This document shows, one piece after another, positions 25,776-37,642 of a stretch of 64,000 nt of DNA; position 1 is the first letter of the stretch; every line of letters starts with the position of its first letter. Location: contig CP136069.1 of NCBI GenBank assembly GCA_032622095.1, forward strand, positions 122,190,126 to 122,254,125. Reading direction: 5' to 3'. The DNA comes from Siphonodentalium dalli (lineage: Eukaryota > Mollusca > Scaphopoda > Gadilida > Siphonodentaliidae). The notes beneath the pieces were generated by a model that saw nothing but the letters and a program-made list of their open reading frames with translations, did not search any database and had not been told where the DNA came from. A program made the position numbers and the translations under genes.

Positions 25776-28460
25776 ATAATTTTCATTAAAAAAATATTGG
25801 TTTCATCTTGTTCTACCGTGCGTAGGGGTACCGGACCACTTTTGGCGTTTGGTCAGGCCATGCGCACGGGTGTAGATATCAAACAATATGTATTCCTCCG
25901 TAGGATAGGGTATCATATAATATGTGATCCTCGTCTCAGGAGTCACTCGTGGCTCAATGAAGGCAGGATCATATATCAAAATGTGAGGATATGGTGATCC
26001 CATGAAAAGGGGATCACCATATCCTCTCATTTTGATATGTGATCCTAAAATAAGAAAATATTTTTATTAACTAAATAACGGAGATATTTGAAGAAGCATT
26101 TTTGACGAAATAACGGGAATATTTGAAGAAGTGTTTTAAAGTAATCAATAATGAGTTGGTTGTGCTACGACAACTCTTAGGTACAATGTGAATACATTCC
26201 GATCATAGTGCGATTTTCTATAAATTGAACACCTCTCAAAATCAGAACGGCCAGTCGGAAGATTTTGGAGAAGAAAAAAGGCTAACAAGACAAGTTATTC
26301 ATTGTTCCAAGCTGAAGAAGAATTGTGGCCGATTTGCCAAATTCGATAACTTGCATAAATCGTTTATGTATATAAGTCCATATGAATGTATTTTATGTAT
26401 ATACTCTTCAAGATAGTTTGATTCCCGGAACCAGATGAACCGATATGAAGCAAAAGCGAGCACAACATAAGGCTCCAAACCTCCATATGGCTTTATATAT
26501 TTTTTAATCAACTCGTGGTTGATCAGCACATTTTCATATATGTATATCATTATCACCCTTGCAATTTGAATGGCTATAATGTCCATAGTGATAGATGTGT
26601 GAGGCCATACTGCTAGTGCTAACGATATGATGCATTATGGGATTATGGGACTGGTTGATGTTTGCTGTTGAATAGCTGCACATATACATGTATGTAATGA
26701 CAAACAGACGACCATGCGCATGTGTACAACATGTTCAGACCGGGTAACTATTAAAGATACGGATGGCATCCGTCATGGATAATGCTTTTTAAATAGTCAC
26801 CTCCGTTAAAACCACCATAAACAGAAAGAATATTAAAATATAGACTGCAGTTATTCCTATACCAATCATAACTATCGCATAAATAGCATGTTATTGTCAA
26901 GATCGTGTGCAGTGTTAGTAAAGAAAAGACTTGTTATGTTACAGTAGAGTTCGTAAAGAGTGTGTGACAAGCAAAACACTCAACACCGGGGAGATCCCAC
27001 TACTTGAATGTTGGTTAAAACTGTACCATGTTATTTACAATATACCACTATAGCGCTCGCTAATCGTGGCCACTCAATATTTTGGTGTTGAAAGGGTCAC
27101 TCACTGTGAATCAATCTCCCAAAACTTCACCACGGTGTTGAGTGTTTTGCTTATCGCACACTATTTATGTGCTGTATATAAACACACGCTCGGCTCGCAC
27201 ACGTGCGTTTTTGATAAAATCGCGTTCATACTGTCATTATACTATACTATTGGTATATTCTTAAGGAAATGTTCATAATTTAGTAACTTTTATTTCTTAA
27301 TTATAATCTGCAACGGAGGCATCCGTGTCTTTAAACCAAAAGACCCAAATATCGGACGCATGAGCGCATTTATAAGAGGTTCTGTTGGCCATATACCGAC
27401 TTGAAAAAGAGGAAGTTTCAACACATCTTGGATTATTGTCAGCCCAGCAAAACATCCAATGGTTACCTCGAATACAGAGTATCCATACTTTCGTCCCCCA
27501 AGGATGTAGATAATATAAAGCGTTTTCAATTATGAGATTTTGTGATCGTTTTTGAAAGACTTAAAAATTATTTTGTGATTTTCGCGATGCCATTTACGAT
27601 CTTGAGGCCCCTACAACTGCGTCAGTTTTTATAATTGTCTGAACCATGGAACTTATATTGACATCAGGTCAAGGGAACTATTCAAACAGGCAACTTCTCG
27701 AAACTATGATAGGCGGCTATTATTAGACACCTTTCGCACAATGAACGACGACAGATAAATATTACGAACACAGTAGCTATTTGAAGTCGCAATTGTTTCA
27801 CACGGTCCAAAAACCTTTTCGCAGAATTGACGACTATAGGAGTCCGTTTTTGAGACAATCATGATTGCCACTCGCAGTAAGGGAATTATGGTTCTTCATG
27901 CCGTAATTATTTTGAATTTAATTATGCTGTTATCAGGTCATAGCTTACCGCTTTGTTTTTCGCAAGATTATCGTGTTTCACGATGACGAATGAAATGATT
28001 TCCACTAATAGATAAAAGTAAGGTCACGTGGCGCTCACAGTTAAGGACATAATATCAGATCCATTCATTTTCCAAATTTAAAAGCTGACAAAATTATCGC
28101 GAACTTAATACTTTATGATGTATTTGTGAGTTTTGTTGAAAATTCGAAACCATAATCGTAACAACGAATAGGAAAAGTCAACAACGAATAGAAAGAACAC
28201 AAATTCTAGTGACGTATAATATACCCTACTCGTAATACTTATATGTCGTAGTTCATTATGTGAAAGGTGTCTATTGATTCCAAAGTACCAAATATTTACC
28301 ACGAAATGGAAGACCAGACATGACAGGACCCCCCCCCCCCCCATCATGACCAATTGCACTACAACGTCACTGAATCAAATTGGAGGAATTTGTTGAGTAC
28401 AAACCACAAGTTTCCACCGTCAAACAATGTTGTAATTTAAATTTGCTTGAAAAGAAAACT
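25776..28460. other. Intergenic between foldback-like element and lectin gene
   Basis: Apart from the hairpin at 25966-26045 I see no supported feature. On the minus strand around 27290-27545 two overlapping frames are open without stops for about 80 codons. One has four cysteines, but it has no start or clean splice sites and I do not call it. Confidence 0.45.
25966..26045. repeat. 80-bp near-perfect hairpin
   Basis: Left arm 'ggatcatatatcaaaatgtg' followed by 'aggatatggtgatccc', loop 'atgaaaa', then the inverted arm 'ggggatcaccatatcctctc' and 'attttgatatgtgatcc'. Arms are about 36 bp with two or three mismatches. This is probably a minimal MITE or the remnant of one. Confidence 0.85.
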
Positions 28461-28681
28461 TTATTGCAAATCTATTTGACACACCACTGCTAACATCTGG
28501 TATGGCGAAAAATCTCTCATTAAGAAGCCTTCTGATCCCAGTCCTCCCATGAACAACTCATCCTGTACACCGCTGCTTGGATTTCCTGCTCCCCACTCCA
28601 GCCATGGCAGCAACCCCCCTGTGTAGGACGAAAACACTTTTCCACCGTTGATCTTCTCCTCTCCGTCAAGCCAAACTCTTC
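28461..28681 (-). CDS. Secreted C-type lectin-like protein, exon 3 (C-terminal half of the CTLD)
   Basis: Last coding exon of the lectin-like gene. The acceptor 'cgtcgatttcag' is followed by GA, which completes a split Gly codon, so the phase (1) matches exon 2. The 72 residues encoded (155-226) begin RVWLDGEE, where family members have a 'WIGL'-like strand. They then carry LPWLEWGAGNPSSG in the place of the usual W..G.P loop, and end LAVVCQIDLQ before TAA, the position of the last conserved Cys (C221). The usual EPN/QPD calcium motif and the third Cys of the WND..C segment are not present (MRDFSPY instead), so classical calcium-dependent sugar binding is doubtful. The stop codon overlaps an AATAAA signal (plus strand 28460-28465). 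Confidence 0.8.
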
Positions 28682-29366
28682 CTGAAATCGACGAAAATAA
28701 AATATTAAGTAGCTCGTTCGTCGAATATAATCACTGGTTTAAACACAGTGTATTACCAAAAGCTAAAGGGATCGAGAAACAAGTTTAAGCATACCTTAGA
28801 ATATATTCCTCAACATTAGGATTAATTCGAACACATACACATAAAGAGCAATTACGAGTGTATCGCTGGAATTTCTATTAGCTCATTATCTCTGTTTCTC
28901 CAAGTAAATACTGCTGGCTGGTGAATATTCTTCTTTTTTTCCTCAGTCAAATGATCATCCCAAAATGTACACAGAAATGAATAGTCAAAATCGAATACAA
29001 TGTGATTTTTAATGTTTCAGTTGACAAATATTGTGTAGGCACTGACTGTCCAAATATCGAATGAATAAACTGTATACATGTTTCCACAGTACATGAATTT
29101 GTAAACTATCACAGAATGACACAATTTCTTAAACAAGATCTCCTTACCAATGGGGTTGGGCACTAACTTGACGTAGCCATGACAACTAGAATTCAACGCG
29201 AACACTTCCTTTACTAAATAAAGTCTCAGAAGACACTGGGACACAAATTAGAAATATGTGAAAAACAAACCCAAATGCCAAATAACAAAACAGACCACCA
29301 TTGCTATGTATTATCCGGCCACTTTATTGTAATGTTGCCGCAATTATTATCGTTATATACACGTAC

Positions 29367-29567
29367 CTGTGTATCCTGGTATGACGGTTGTTGCCAACAA
29401 GCCAGCAATCCATCTGTGTATCTGTTCAGACGGAAATGAGAGGAGATGTCCACCGTCCCGGGAGCAGAACTCCTCAGCTGTTGTGCGGTTCACGTGCTCC
29501 GTGTTCGCCTTCAGGCACACTGTTGCCCCGATCATTTCATTCCAGAATTGTCTGTATTCCCCGATTC
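29367..29567 (-). CDS. Secreted C-type lectin-like protein, exon 2 (N-terminal half of the CTLD)
   Basis: The exon is 201 bp, phase 1 at both ends. Acceptor 'tttttgtcttaccag', donor ACAG|GTACGTGT. It encodes residues 87-154: IGEYRQFWNEMIGATVCLKA, then AEEFCSRDGGHLLSFPS and IHRWIAGLL. The C...GGHL.S pattern with a following short helix is the hallmark of the first half of a C-type lectin-like domain. C120 should pair with C221 of exon 3. The exon reads on in frame into exon 3 and from exon 1. There is one potential N-glycosylation site (NRT). No transcript evidence was available to me, so the exon chain is inferred from splice phase and domain continuity. Confidence 0.85.
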
Positions 29568-31269
29568 CTGGTAAGACAAAAACAATAAATCATACTTGTG
29601 CTCTGAATCGGCGTAGTATATTATGTAATATGCATGCACATTAAGTATAGCCATTGCCTAATCACCACATAGGCCAATCACCTTCCCCTCTATCGCTGTG
29701 AACATTTTTGTTTTTAATTTTCTACGGGATCGTCTCATGCATGTAGTTATGCAGTTCCCAATCCTTTAGTAAATTTGAGTATGGGCGAATGAAATGTACG
29801 TTCTTAAGGTTCCAAACCACCGTAGGGCTTCAGAGTTTAAAATAAACTGGCCGTTGATATGTAGATTTTCACATATGCATATATATAATATTCTGTCCCT
29901 CTCATCACACATGCAATTTGAATTGCTATAATATCCATAGTGATACATATATGATGCCACCAGCGCTCAAAATATAACTCACTATGAGCATGTTTCGCAG
30001 GATCGCCCCATAGTTTTTCAGTGTCAATCTCTCCGCAAATTGGGCGTCAGTATAAATGTATCAAACGCATTTTCGTGCTATATGTGATACTATATTGATT
30101 CCCAGGGTTGTACAGACATTTGAAAATCGGTCCCGTTTGCAAGTTTGATCTGAGATATCTCAATGTGCTTGCCATTCCGATCGATACATGACCATTTCTA
30201 TACGAAATGAAAAGTTTTTCACGCTCATACCGAGTCAGTGTCTCGATAAATCCGACATATATATAAATGTATACACGTCAGTACCAGTAATCTGATGGTC
30301 ACAAATACACTGTCTTTGGAGGAGTGTTTTGTGCTGTTTCAATGTAACGGTAAATCCGTTATGTGTCAACCATCGAACAAATATTCAAACTCATACGCAG
30401 CTCAAGCCTCGACTCTGTCAGTGATGTCCCCTTAGGGTTAGGTCGTGGATACAACCATAACAGGCAGGGTTAGACTAGGTTGCAGTGGGTCCCCCCCCCC
30501 CCCCCGACATGACCGATTGTCAAGTATAATCTGAGTTGAGTGACATCCCCCGATCGATAATTTACTATTCCGACAAGACACGAGAATGTTAAGACACATT
30601 GCAGAAATGAACACTCATGCTGAGTCTGTGCCTCCATAAATATTATATATATCTATAAATTGAGACCGCAAACCACTACACAGTATGACTTCAAACTAGA
30701 ATCTAACCTCGCAGTCGCTGAATTCACCTTGAAAATAACCAATATATGATCTCTGAAGGAGATAATGCATGGACAACTGAAAGGATAATATATTTTCGCA
30801 CAAACGTATGTCAAGTGTCAATACGTTGAGAATTTCTTTGCTCTCTTTAGGCACAAAATCAATCTTGGGGTAAATGCCGACCGGGGTCACTCGTAGTGAA
30901 GTGTTGACAAAAGAAATGGCTATTTTCAGAACCGGACCAAAGATAAAGATATCTCTCTCGCTCAGTATAGAAGTAACTGTCGGCGTCAACTTGAAAATAT
31001 TTTTAAGCGATAGAGCCAGATTGTGTGACTACACTGATGGCTTTCGACAATACGTAGTAAACGATTTCAGAGTGTCGGGCCGATATTCCAAAGAGAGTGT
31101 ACCATTTAGCTTCCGAACGACAAAATGCCCAGGTAGTAATTACGTTAGGTACCAGACGCTCGATTTTATTTTGCCAATATTGTTATTCTCAAAATATGTC
31201 TTGAATTTCTTTATGTTTTTGTGACATTATATTTAAGAATCATCAATAACGTTGGAAATTATAACCTCA
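29568..31269. other. Intron 1 of the lectin-like gene, proximal part
   Basis: No further exon could be supported. Segments at about 30120-30200 and 30590-30660 resemble, inverted, the block at 50075-50220. A poly-C tract lies at 30491-30504. At 30696-31224 overlapping open frames exist on both strands (98 and 117 codons), with no motif that decides between them. Confidence 0.4.
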
Positions 31270-31273
31270 TTAA

Positions 31274-31654
31274 CCCTTTACCCAACAGAAAGGCCATGTG
31301 CCAATGCATTCTCTTATATATGCGAGTCGACCATAGGTCGCCTCGCATATATAAGAGAATGCATTGGCTTAACACATATTAAAAATGATAAAATTGTCAA
31401 AGAATGTAGAAAAATATTATAAAAATATTTTTTTAGGCCAATGCATTCTCTTATATATGCGAGGCGACCTATGGTCGACTCGCATATATAAGAGAATGCA
31501 TTGGCACCGGGCATAACTGTAACCATCATAATGTGGTCAATGAACCGGTTCCAATGATATCCATATTTGTATGGTTTTATTGAGACAGACCGAAGATATT
31601 TTAGGCTGTTGAAGCTTTATTTGGGCGTTTTTGGCCGCTTTGTTCGGTAAAGGG
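31274..31654 (-). mobile_element. TTAA-flanked double-hairpin MITE, copy 1 (piggyBac-like ends)
   Basis: TTAA duplications lie at 31270-31273 and 31655-31658. The ends are CCCTTTACCCAACAG (left) and, from the right end inward, CCCTTTACCGAACAAAGC. Inside are two 69-nt hairpins, 31300-31368 and 31437-31505, that are reverse complements of each other. Each has 27-bp arms GCCAATGCATTCTCTTATAT.. and a second stem CGACC-ATA-GGTCG at the tip. Compared with copy 2 (55445-55834) it is inserted in the opposite orientation. TTAA targets and CCC ends fit piggyBac-type transposition. It lies in intron 1 of the lectin-like gene. Confidence 0.85.
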
Positions 31655-32141
31655 TTAACTATACTGTATGGCATGAACAATATTTTTTCAATTCACTGTT
31701 TTCGGCGTAAAGTAGATCTGTTTTCAAACGCGCAGTTTACACACCTAAGTTATGCATATATCATAACTATTTGTTTTATATACCGTAAAACCACAGGTGT
31801 GCTCTAAACGGCTTACAAAGTTAGATGATGTAATACTGGCACAAGAAAGCGACAAAATATGTACACACAAGTAATCTAAAATAAATACATAACATATCAA
31901 ACCATCTGCATATAAGTGTAATATAACAGTTTTTATTTTCAAAATATATATTGCAAAGGAAACAGTTTGCGGATGTGAGCAATATGTTTGTATTTGTTAG
32001 TCAAATGGACCATATTGCTGTGAGAGAAACTAAAAGCACACGGACATGAATGAAAATCAACATAACCACGCGCGTGCGACTATGATCGAGTAAGGAATGA
32101 AAAATGGTAAAACAGATAACATCGATGTGGACATTAAATTC

Positions 32142-32161
32142 AAAGAGAGAGATAGAGAGAT

Positions 32162-32214
<53 letters not shown>

Positions 32215-32262
32215 GAGAGAGAGAGAGTGTGAGAGAGAGTGAGAGAGAGAGATAGAGAGCGA
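32142..32262. repeat. (GA)n microsatellite
   Basis: GA dinucleotides with occasional T or G interruptions ('gagatagagagatagagaga' at the start). Open frames through it are low complexity and not genes. Confidence 0.95.
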
Positions 32263-32579
32263 GGAGAGGGGGAGAGTGAGGCAAATACCTGTTACTCATA
32301 AAACCAGGCAATGAGACCACGCGGGTGTAAAATGTTACTAAAATATAATAAGGTCAATAAAAAAAGTACCAAATAAATGACCATATATCTGGAGATCATG
32401 AGAGGAAACTTAGGTTTTCTTGATTCAAGAAATTTCATAATTATTGCCATATAGAAAACATAAAGACAGCCACTCATAAACAATTTTCTGTATTTGAAAA
32501 TGTTCATGTCTTGCCTGTTGGCCAATGTCACATTTGGTTGCCATAAGTTCTATGCCATATCCATATCCCAACTAACCAC

Positions 32580-34345
32580 CATTCATATCTATATTTGGGA
32601 ATGTCTCCCTGTCCGCTATAGAAATTAACAGGGGACCATCTAGTGTGGTCTAACAAGAGTAACTTTTTACTAGGAAGATAACATTTGGTACAGGTTAATC
32701 ATTTCTAGAGTAACGCTGTCCGAGTCAGGGGCAGAAAAAGGAGAGGCGAATAAATCGATGACATTTTTTTGTCGCCGATTTCCAACAAATGTGTATATAA
32801 TCATGTCCATGATGAGTCTAGTGGTGTTGCTTAATGATGCCAAGTGAGGGTTTGGGAGAGTGGACCAATATCGATACAAATATTTTATGTCGCCGATTGC
32901 GATCAAATTTATATATATCTAAATTTGCGAACGACTGTATGTCTGTCTCTGTTCTATAGAAATTCACGGGGGGGGGGGGGCAACTAGATAACACCAAAGG
33001 GGTCTAACGGGGGTAACTTTTTACGAGAAAGATAATGGTGCGGGTTAGACATTTCTAAAGTGACACTGTTATTGTGCAGAAAAGGAGGAGGGCAGCAAAA
33101 TATGTTGTGGCCTCATTTCCACCAACTTATACATAATGATCTCCATGATATAAGGAATCTAATGGTGTGGTTTAAACATGTCAAAGGTGGCGCCGTTCAA
33201 ATCATGGGTGCACGGAAGGGATGAGGGGCCCACCGAAATTTATAAAATTCTTTTGGCGCCAATTTCCACCAAATTGATACACATTCTTCTCCATGACACG
33301 AGGAATATAAGCGTGTGTTTTAAAGACGCCAAATTGGTGCTGTTTGGGTGAAAGATGGGGGTGGCACTAAATTTTATAAAAAAAAATTTAGTCGTAAAAT
33401 ACGACCAAACTTATACATAATCAAATCCATGATATCAGGAGTATAATGTGGTTTAAAGATGTCAGGGGTGCATCGAGGGGAGAGGGACACCAACATTGAT
33501 CAAAAAACATTTTAGCGCCGATTTCCACCTGATTGATTCATATTCTTCTCCAATGATATGACGAATCAAATCGTGGGTTTAAGACGCCACATTTGGCGCC
33601 TATATTTGCGAATGTCTAACTTTGTTCTACATACCTTCACTTATGACCATCTAGATGGTACAAAAAGGATATAACAAAGGTAGCATTTTACGATGAAGAT
33701 AATGATGTGGGTTAAAACGTTTTACAGTCATGCGGTTGGTGTCAGGGGCAGAAATGACGGAGGGGCAGCAAAAAATGATGAAATATTTTTGTCGCCGATT
33801 TCCACCAAACTTATACATAATCATCTCCATGATATGGGTTCGTTCAAGTCAGGGGTGTATGGGTACCAAAATTGATCAAAAAGCTATCTTTAGCGCCAAT
33901 TTCCACAAAATTGATACATATTCTTTTCCATGATACAACGAATCGAATCGTGTGATTCAAATACGCCTAATTGGCGCCCTTTATGTGAGAAATGCGGGGG
34001 GGGGGGGGGGCACTAAATGTGATAAGAATTATTTTAGTCGCAGATGACCACCAAACTTATACATAATAATCTGAGTCTAATTGTGTGGTTTAAAGACGTC
34101 AAAACTGGGGCAGTTCGAGTCAAGGGATCATGAAGGGGAAGAGGGACACCAAATGAATAAATCAACATTTTTCGCGCCGATTTCCACCAAATCGCTACAC
34201 ATTCTTCTCCATGATATGAGGAATATAATTGTGTGATTTAAATACGCAAAATTGTGAAATGGGGGCACTAACTTTGTTAATTTGCTTAGTTGCCGATTAC
34301 CACGAAACTTATACATAATCATAACATTGATACAAGGAGTCTAAT
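32580..34345 (+). repeat. Complex tandem array with alternating A/B monomers and longer modules
   Basis: The block 'gatttccaccaa' recurs at about 32780, 33119, 33268, 33398, 33520, 33800, 33898, 34045, 34180 and 34297. Two monomer types alternate. Type A reads 'accaaacttatacataatc' (33119, 33398, 33800, 34045, 34297). Type B reads 'accaaattgatacatattct' (33268, 33520, 33898, 34180). Each is followed by 'ctccatgatatgaggaat', 'gtggtttaaaga' and 'gtcaggg'. A further module starting 'tatttgcgaatgtct' occurs at about 32590, 32925 and 33605. G-runs lie at 32967-32978 and 33995-34008. The array sits in intron 1 of the lectin-like gene. Confidence 0.75.
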
Positions 34346-34914
34346 TGAACTGTTTTAATATGTCAAAATGTTCGAGTCAGGAATAGGGAGGGGAGGGGCA
34401 CCAAATCTGACATAAATATGTTTAAAACCAATTACAACCACATTCTTAATTTATTTCAAACTGAGAATAATTAGCCACTATTGCACCATGCACAGAGGCG
34501 CACCTTGTCATTTCTTTAAAACGTCTTTATTTTAATGGAGATATGATAACCAGGTGTCCTACAAATATCACTCTAACACACTAGAACGATTTATACATCC
34601 CTATGTTAAACCCAATTGTCTTTTATTTATGCGAACTAATGTGCTCAAGATGTTCATGTTTTGATCCCAAAATATTTAAAACGGAAACAAAAACAACAAA
34701 AACGTCAATTTATCGGTGGGATGAATTAATTTCGATAAACAAAATGACAATCACTCCAACAAGGTGAGACAATACTTATTAACCATGTATAATAATTACG
34801 TTCTGTGATGCCATTTGGATATAGGGCCTACAGTATATGATAATATGTGTAACACTTTGAGCAAGAGTGTTCTCCACTCCAACCAAATTACCACAACAGA
34901 TGGGTACACATCAC

Positions 34915-35340
34915 TTTAACCTGGGCAACGCCGGGCAACACTGCTGGTATACATAATAATCTCAATGATGAAATGAATAAAATCGAGTGGTTTAACGACC
35001 CCAGATTGGTCGCGTTCGAATCAGGGATGACAGGGGGAGCACCAATGCATGCATATATTATGTTTCGTCGTCGTTTTCCACCAAGATATCTCCAAGATAC
35101 GAGGAATCTAATGTGGATAAAACTGACCACGTGGCACCTTATTTGTCCACCATTTCTTCCAAATTTAATAGATATATAAATCTGCACGAAACGAGGAAAT
35201 TAATGGTGCAGTTTAAGGATTCAAGAGTGGCACCACCAGTCAGGGATTTGGGTTAGGTGGGTGCTCCTGAATTGGTGTTGCTTTGGCAGATCGGCGTCGC
35301 TGGGGAAGGGGTGCTATGTGGTCAACATAATTGAAAGAAT
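34915..35340 (+). repeat. Outlying monomers of the 32.6-34.3 kb array
   Basis: 'gtggtttaacgaccccagat', 'ggaatctaatgtggataaaa' and 'ttaaggattcaagagtggca' continue the monomer pattern in diverged form after a ~570-bp interruption. Confidence 0.5.
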
Positions 35341-35520
35341 ATTGTCATATTGGTAAAGTTCTTGTCATTACCCCAGGCTAAACAAATCCCTCAAATGCAG
35401 GAAATTTGAGTACAGTCCCCTCAGCAAACATGTCAATTGTTCAAGTATAAATGCCATTTTCGGGACAAATCGTGTTCTAAAATGAAATGTCGCGTCTGGG
35501 TTTCCCGCGAGATAGAGTTG

Positions 35521-35560
35521 CTATTAATTCTATTAATTGTATTAATTCTATTAATTCAAT
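35521..35560 (+). repeat. 9-bp tandem repeat (CTATTAATT)n
   Basis: Four near-perfect copies of 'ctattaatt'. Confidence 0.9.
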
Positions 35561-36957
35561 TTTGGAAACCGTTCCCGGTATGAAACTTGTTTTGATGAGG
35601 AATGGCCGGAGGCAGAATTCACGCTGGGATAGGCCAAATTGGCAAATGGCCATTTTTTTCTAAAATGGCCGAACAAAGTTTCAGTTGGCCAAAGTTTTGC
35701 TCAAAGTTTTTGATTACCCCAAAATCGGAAATCTAATTCAAAAACCCAAACTGGTTTTGTAACGAGAGTGACAACAAATTTGATCATCTGCTAATTGATT
35801 AGTTGATGAAGCTTAATAGGTAACAATTATTAAAGTCACCCATGACAGTGCACCATCAGGTTACCATCAACTACATATTTCCCATAGGCGACAGTGTTAT
35901 GGTTAAGCCATGCCCACGATTCATTACCGTACTGAGCCAAACTTTAAATATGTTTGCGTGTATAACTCCTCGTCGAACATAAGTAGTCAAAAAAAGAAAT
36001 AGTGCCTTACCATCCTGGAAATAAATTGTCATTACCACAACTGCCCCCTCTTGTGAAAACAATTTCAGTATGGAAAAACACCCACCCCTACCAAATTTGG
36101 CGACCAATGTAGCCGCTTGACGAACAATCCACACAAATGGCCGAGGAATTAACATAGCCTATGAATTTCTTTTTTCTTTCACATTAAATAATCAAAGATA
36201 TTATACACCATTCAGCTGCCGGTATTATTTTTATGCTGACTCGAGTTTCCCTACACAAATGGCAAGGGGCATAATTTCAATTATTATTTGCTTATAACCA
36301 TCAAACAATGGGCCGTCATATGCAATAACACAGTACTGAGGATTAACACTAATGAATCCTTTATCTATCATAAATGCTGAATGGTAGATGGTGGGTACTG
36401 GTATATTATTGAGTAACCATGGTGGGATTGAAGAAGTCTACAGACGGTATTTGAAGGTATATGGATATAATTACATAGAATGTTAGATGTTAAATAAAAT
36501 AGAAATATTCATTAATCGTGAGACCCGAAGAGGATTTAATTTAGCCTATGTTTTTTAATTTGGCCAAACAAATCGGAATTGGACAAAAACATTGGCCAAA
36601 CGATTTTTCGGCCCAGCGAAAACTGGCCGGACGATCATTCCGCTTTATACTCAATGATATTATAATAATAGAAGCAGCGGTAATCGTCAGAACTAAATGT
36701 GCCTCACAGCTATATATTTTTTATTTCTAAAATGACGTAAAATGTCGCATAAAAAATCAGATCATATTTCCCCACCAACTCGGACATTTATGATTACGAA
36801 TTGTGCAAAGTTATTGGTAGATATCATTTCTATGTCCAGATATATACAGATTTTAGAAGCCCACCGATTCAATGCTACATTCTTGAATTATTGTTCTGGA
36901 AGAGAAAGAAAGTTGGACACGTAGGGAGACTACATGCTTGCATAATATAACACTTAC
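35561..36957. other. Intron 1 of the lectin-like gene, distal part
   Basis: Short 'ttggccaaa' words recur at 35630-35700 and 36555-36630. A possible donor GATG|GTAAGG in phase 1 lies at about 36012 on the minus strand and resembles the end of exon 1, but no convincing acceptor or domain goes with it. Confidence 0.4.
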
Positions 36958-37216
36958 CATCCCCCAGAACCCAATCCGGTTCAGGAGGGGAAATTGTGCA
37001 GATCCCAGAGCTGGAATTGTAACGAAATGACAAGAAACCTGATCTTTCGACACTTTTTGCCGCGCAGTCAATTTCAGATGCCCCTTTGATGTCAGTAGTT
37101 GGAACTTGGCATAGTGATCCCAGATCAATTTTGGAATCCATTTTGGACCACATAGTCCCTTCATATTTGACGGTCAGCACGTATCTGATGAAAAGTAGTA
37201 CCAATAACCTGCGCAT
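36958..37216 (-). CDS. Secreted C-type lectin-like protein, exon 1 (signal peptide and PAN/apple-like segment)
   Basis: The start Met (37214-37216) opens a hydrophobic leader MRRLLVLLFIRYVLTV, a likely signal peptide. It is followed by a short cysteine module with C36, C51 and C73 (SLCQ, EIDCAAKS, GICTI) around GFLSFRYNSSSG. This spacing, with aromatic FRY before the last Cys, resembles PAN/apple domains. The exon is 259 bp and ends GGGGATG|GTAAGTG in phase 1, exactly the phase needed for exon 2 at 29567. Joined, the three exons give 681 nt, or 226 residues plus stop. Intron 1 would be about 7.4 kb, so additional exons could be hidden in it. The same open frame extends upstream to 37519, but that part has no leader, and I prefer the internal Met. 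Role: probably a secreted recognition or mucosal defence protein, by family analogy. Confidence 0.65.
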
Positions 37217-37526
37217 CCCGACGATTAACCGGACCGAAGTGACTTGGGAATGCGCATATGATGATGACCGTACGCTACCAAAACAACTGGCTAATCGTTT
37301 GGTCAACTGACGAACACAAGAATATATCATCGTGGCACCACGTGTCAATCGATCAAATGCGACAATGACAAACAGTTTCTTTAAAGAATGGGACAAGCCA
37401 CTCAGATCTGGACACCTCTTCATGTCTGTACTGACACGAGAAGTGTTAACGATCCAACACCACTGATACAAAGTACCGATGTTGCAGACAAATAATAAAC
37501 ACGCCGAAATGATTTGCACTTCTTTG

Positions 37527-37640
37527 GTTTAGCAGCTTTTATCGTCGTTTGAGTGGATGGATCACATCACGACGTCAGTTTTACGGGGGTGGAAACCTGT
37601 CATGGGGTTAAATTTACCACCAAATCACTCTATTCAATGT
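37527..37640 (-). repeat. SINE tail fragment
   Basis: On the plus strand 'ttggtttagcagcttttatc', 'gtcgtttgagtgg' and 'atcacgacgtcagttttacg' match the tail blocks at 6620-6700 and 51521-51590. Confidence 0.5.
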
Positions 37641-37642
37641 AT

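Noticed and set aside
27290-27545. Cysteine-containing minus-strand frame
   Set aside because: No Met, no clear splice sites and a second overlapping frame equally open; not enough to call.
29145-29230. Possible small exon of the lectin-like gene between exons 2 and 3
   Set aside because: Acceptor- and donor-like words exist, but in the required phase the segment runs into a TAG stop, while direct joining of exons 2 and 3 is in frame and gives a continuous domain.
32057-32320. Leu/Ser-rich frame
   Set aside because: Translation of the (GA)n microsatellite.
32580-34345. CRISPR-like array
   Set aside because: Monomers are long, diverged and contiguous, without spacers, and the context is a eukaryotic intron.
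36000-36155. Extra exon in intron 1 of the lectin-like gene
   Set aside because: A phase-1 donor is present, but no good acceptor and no domain match.
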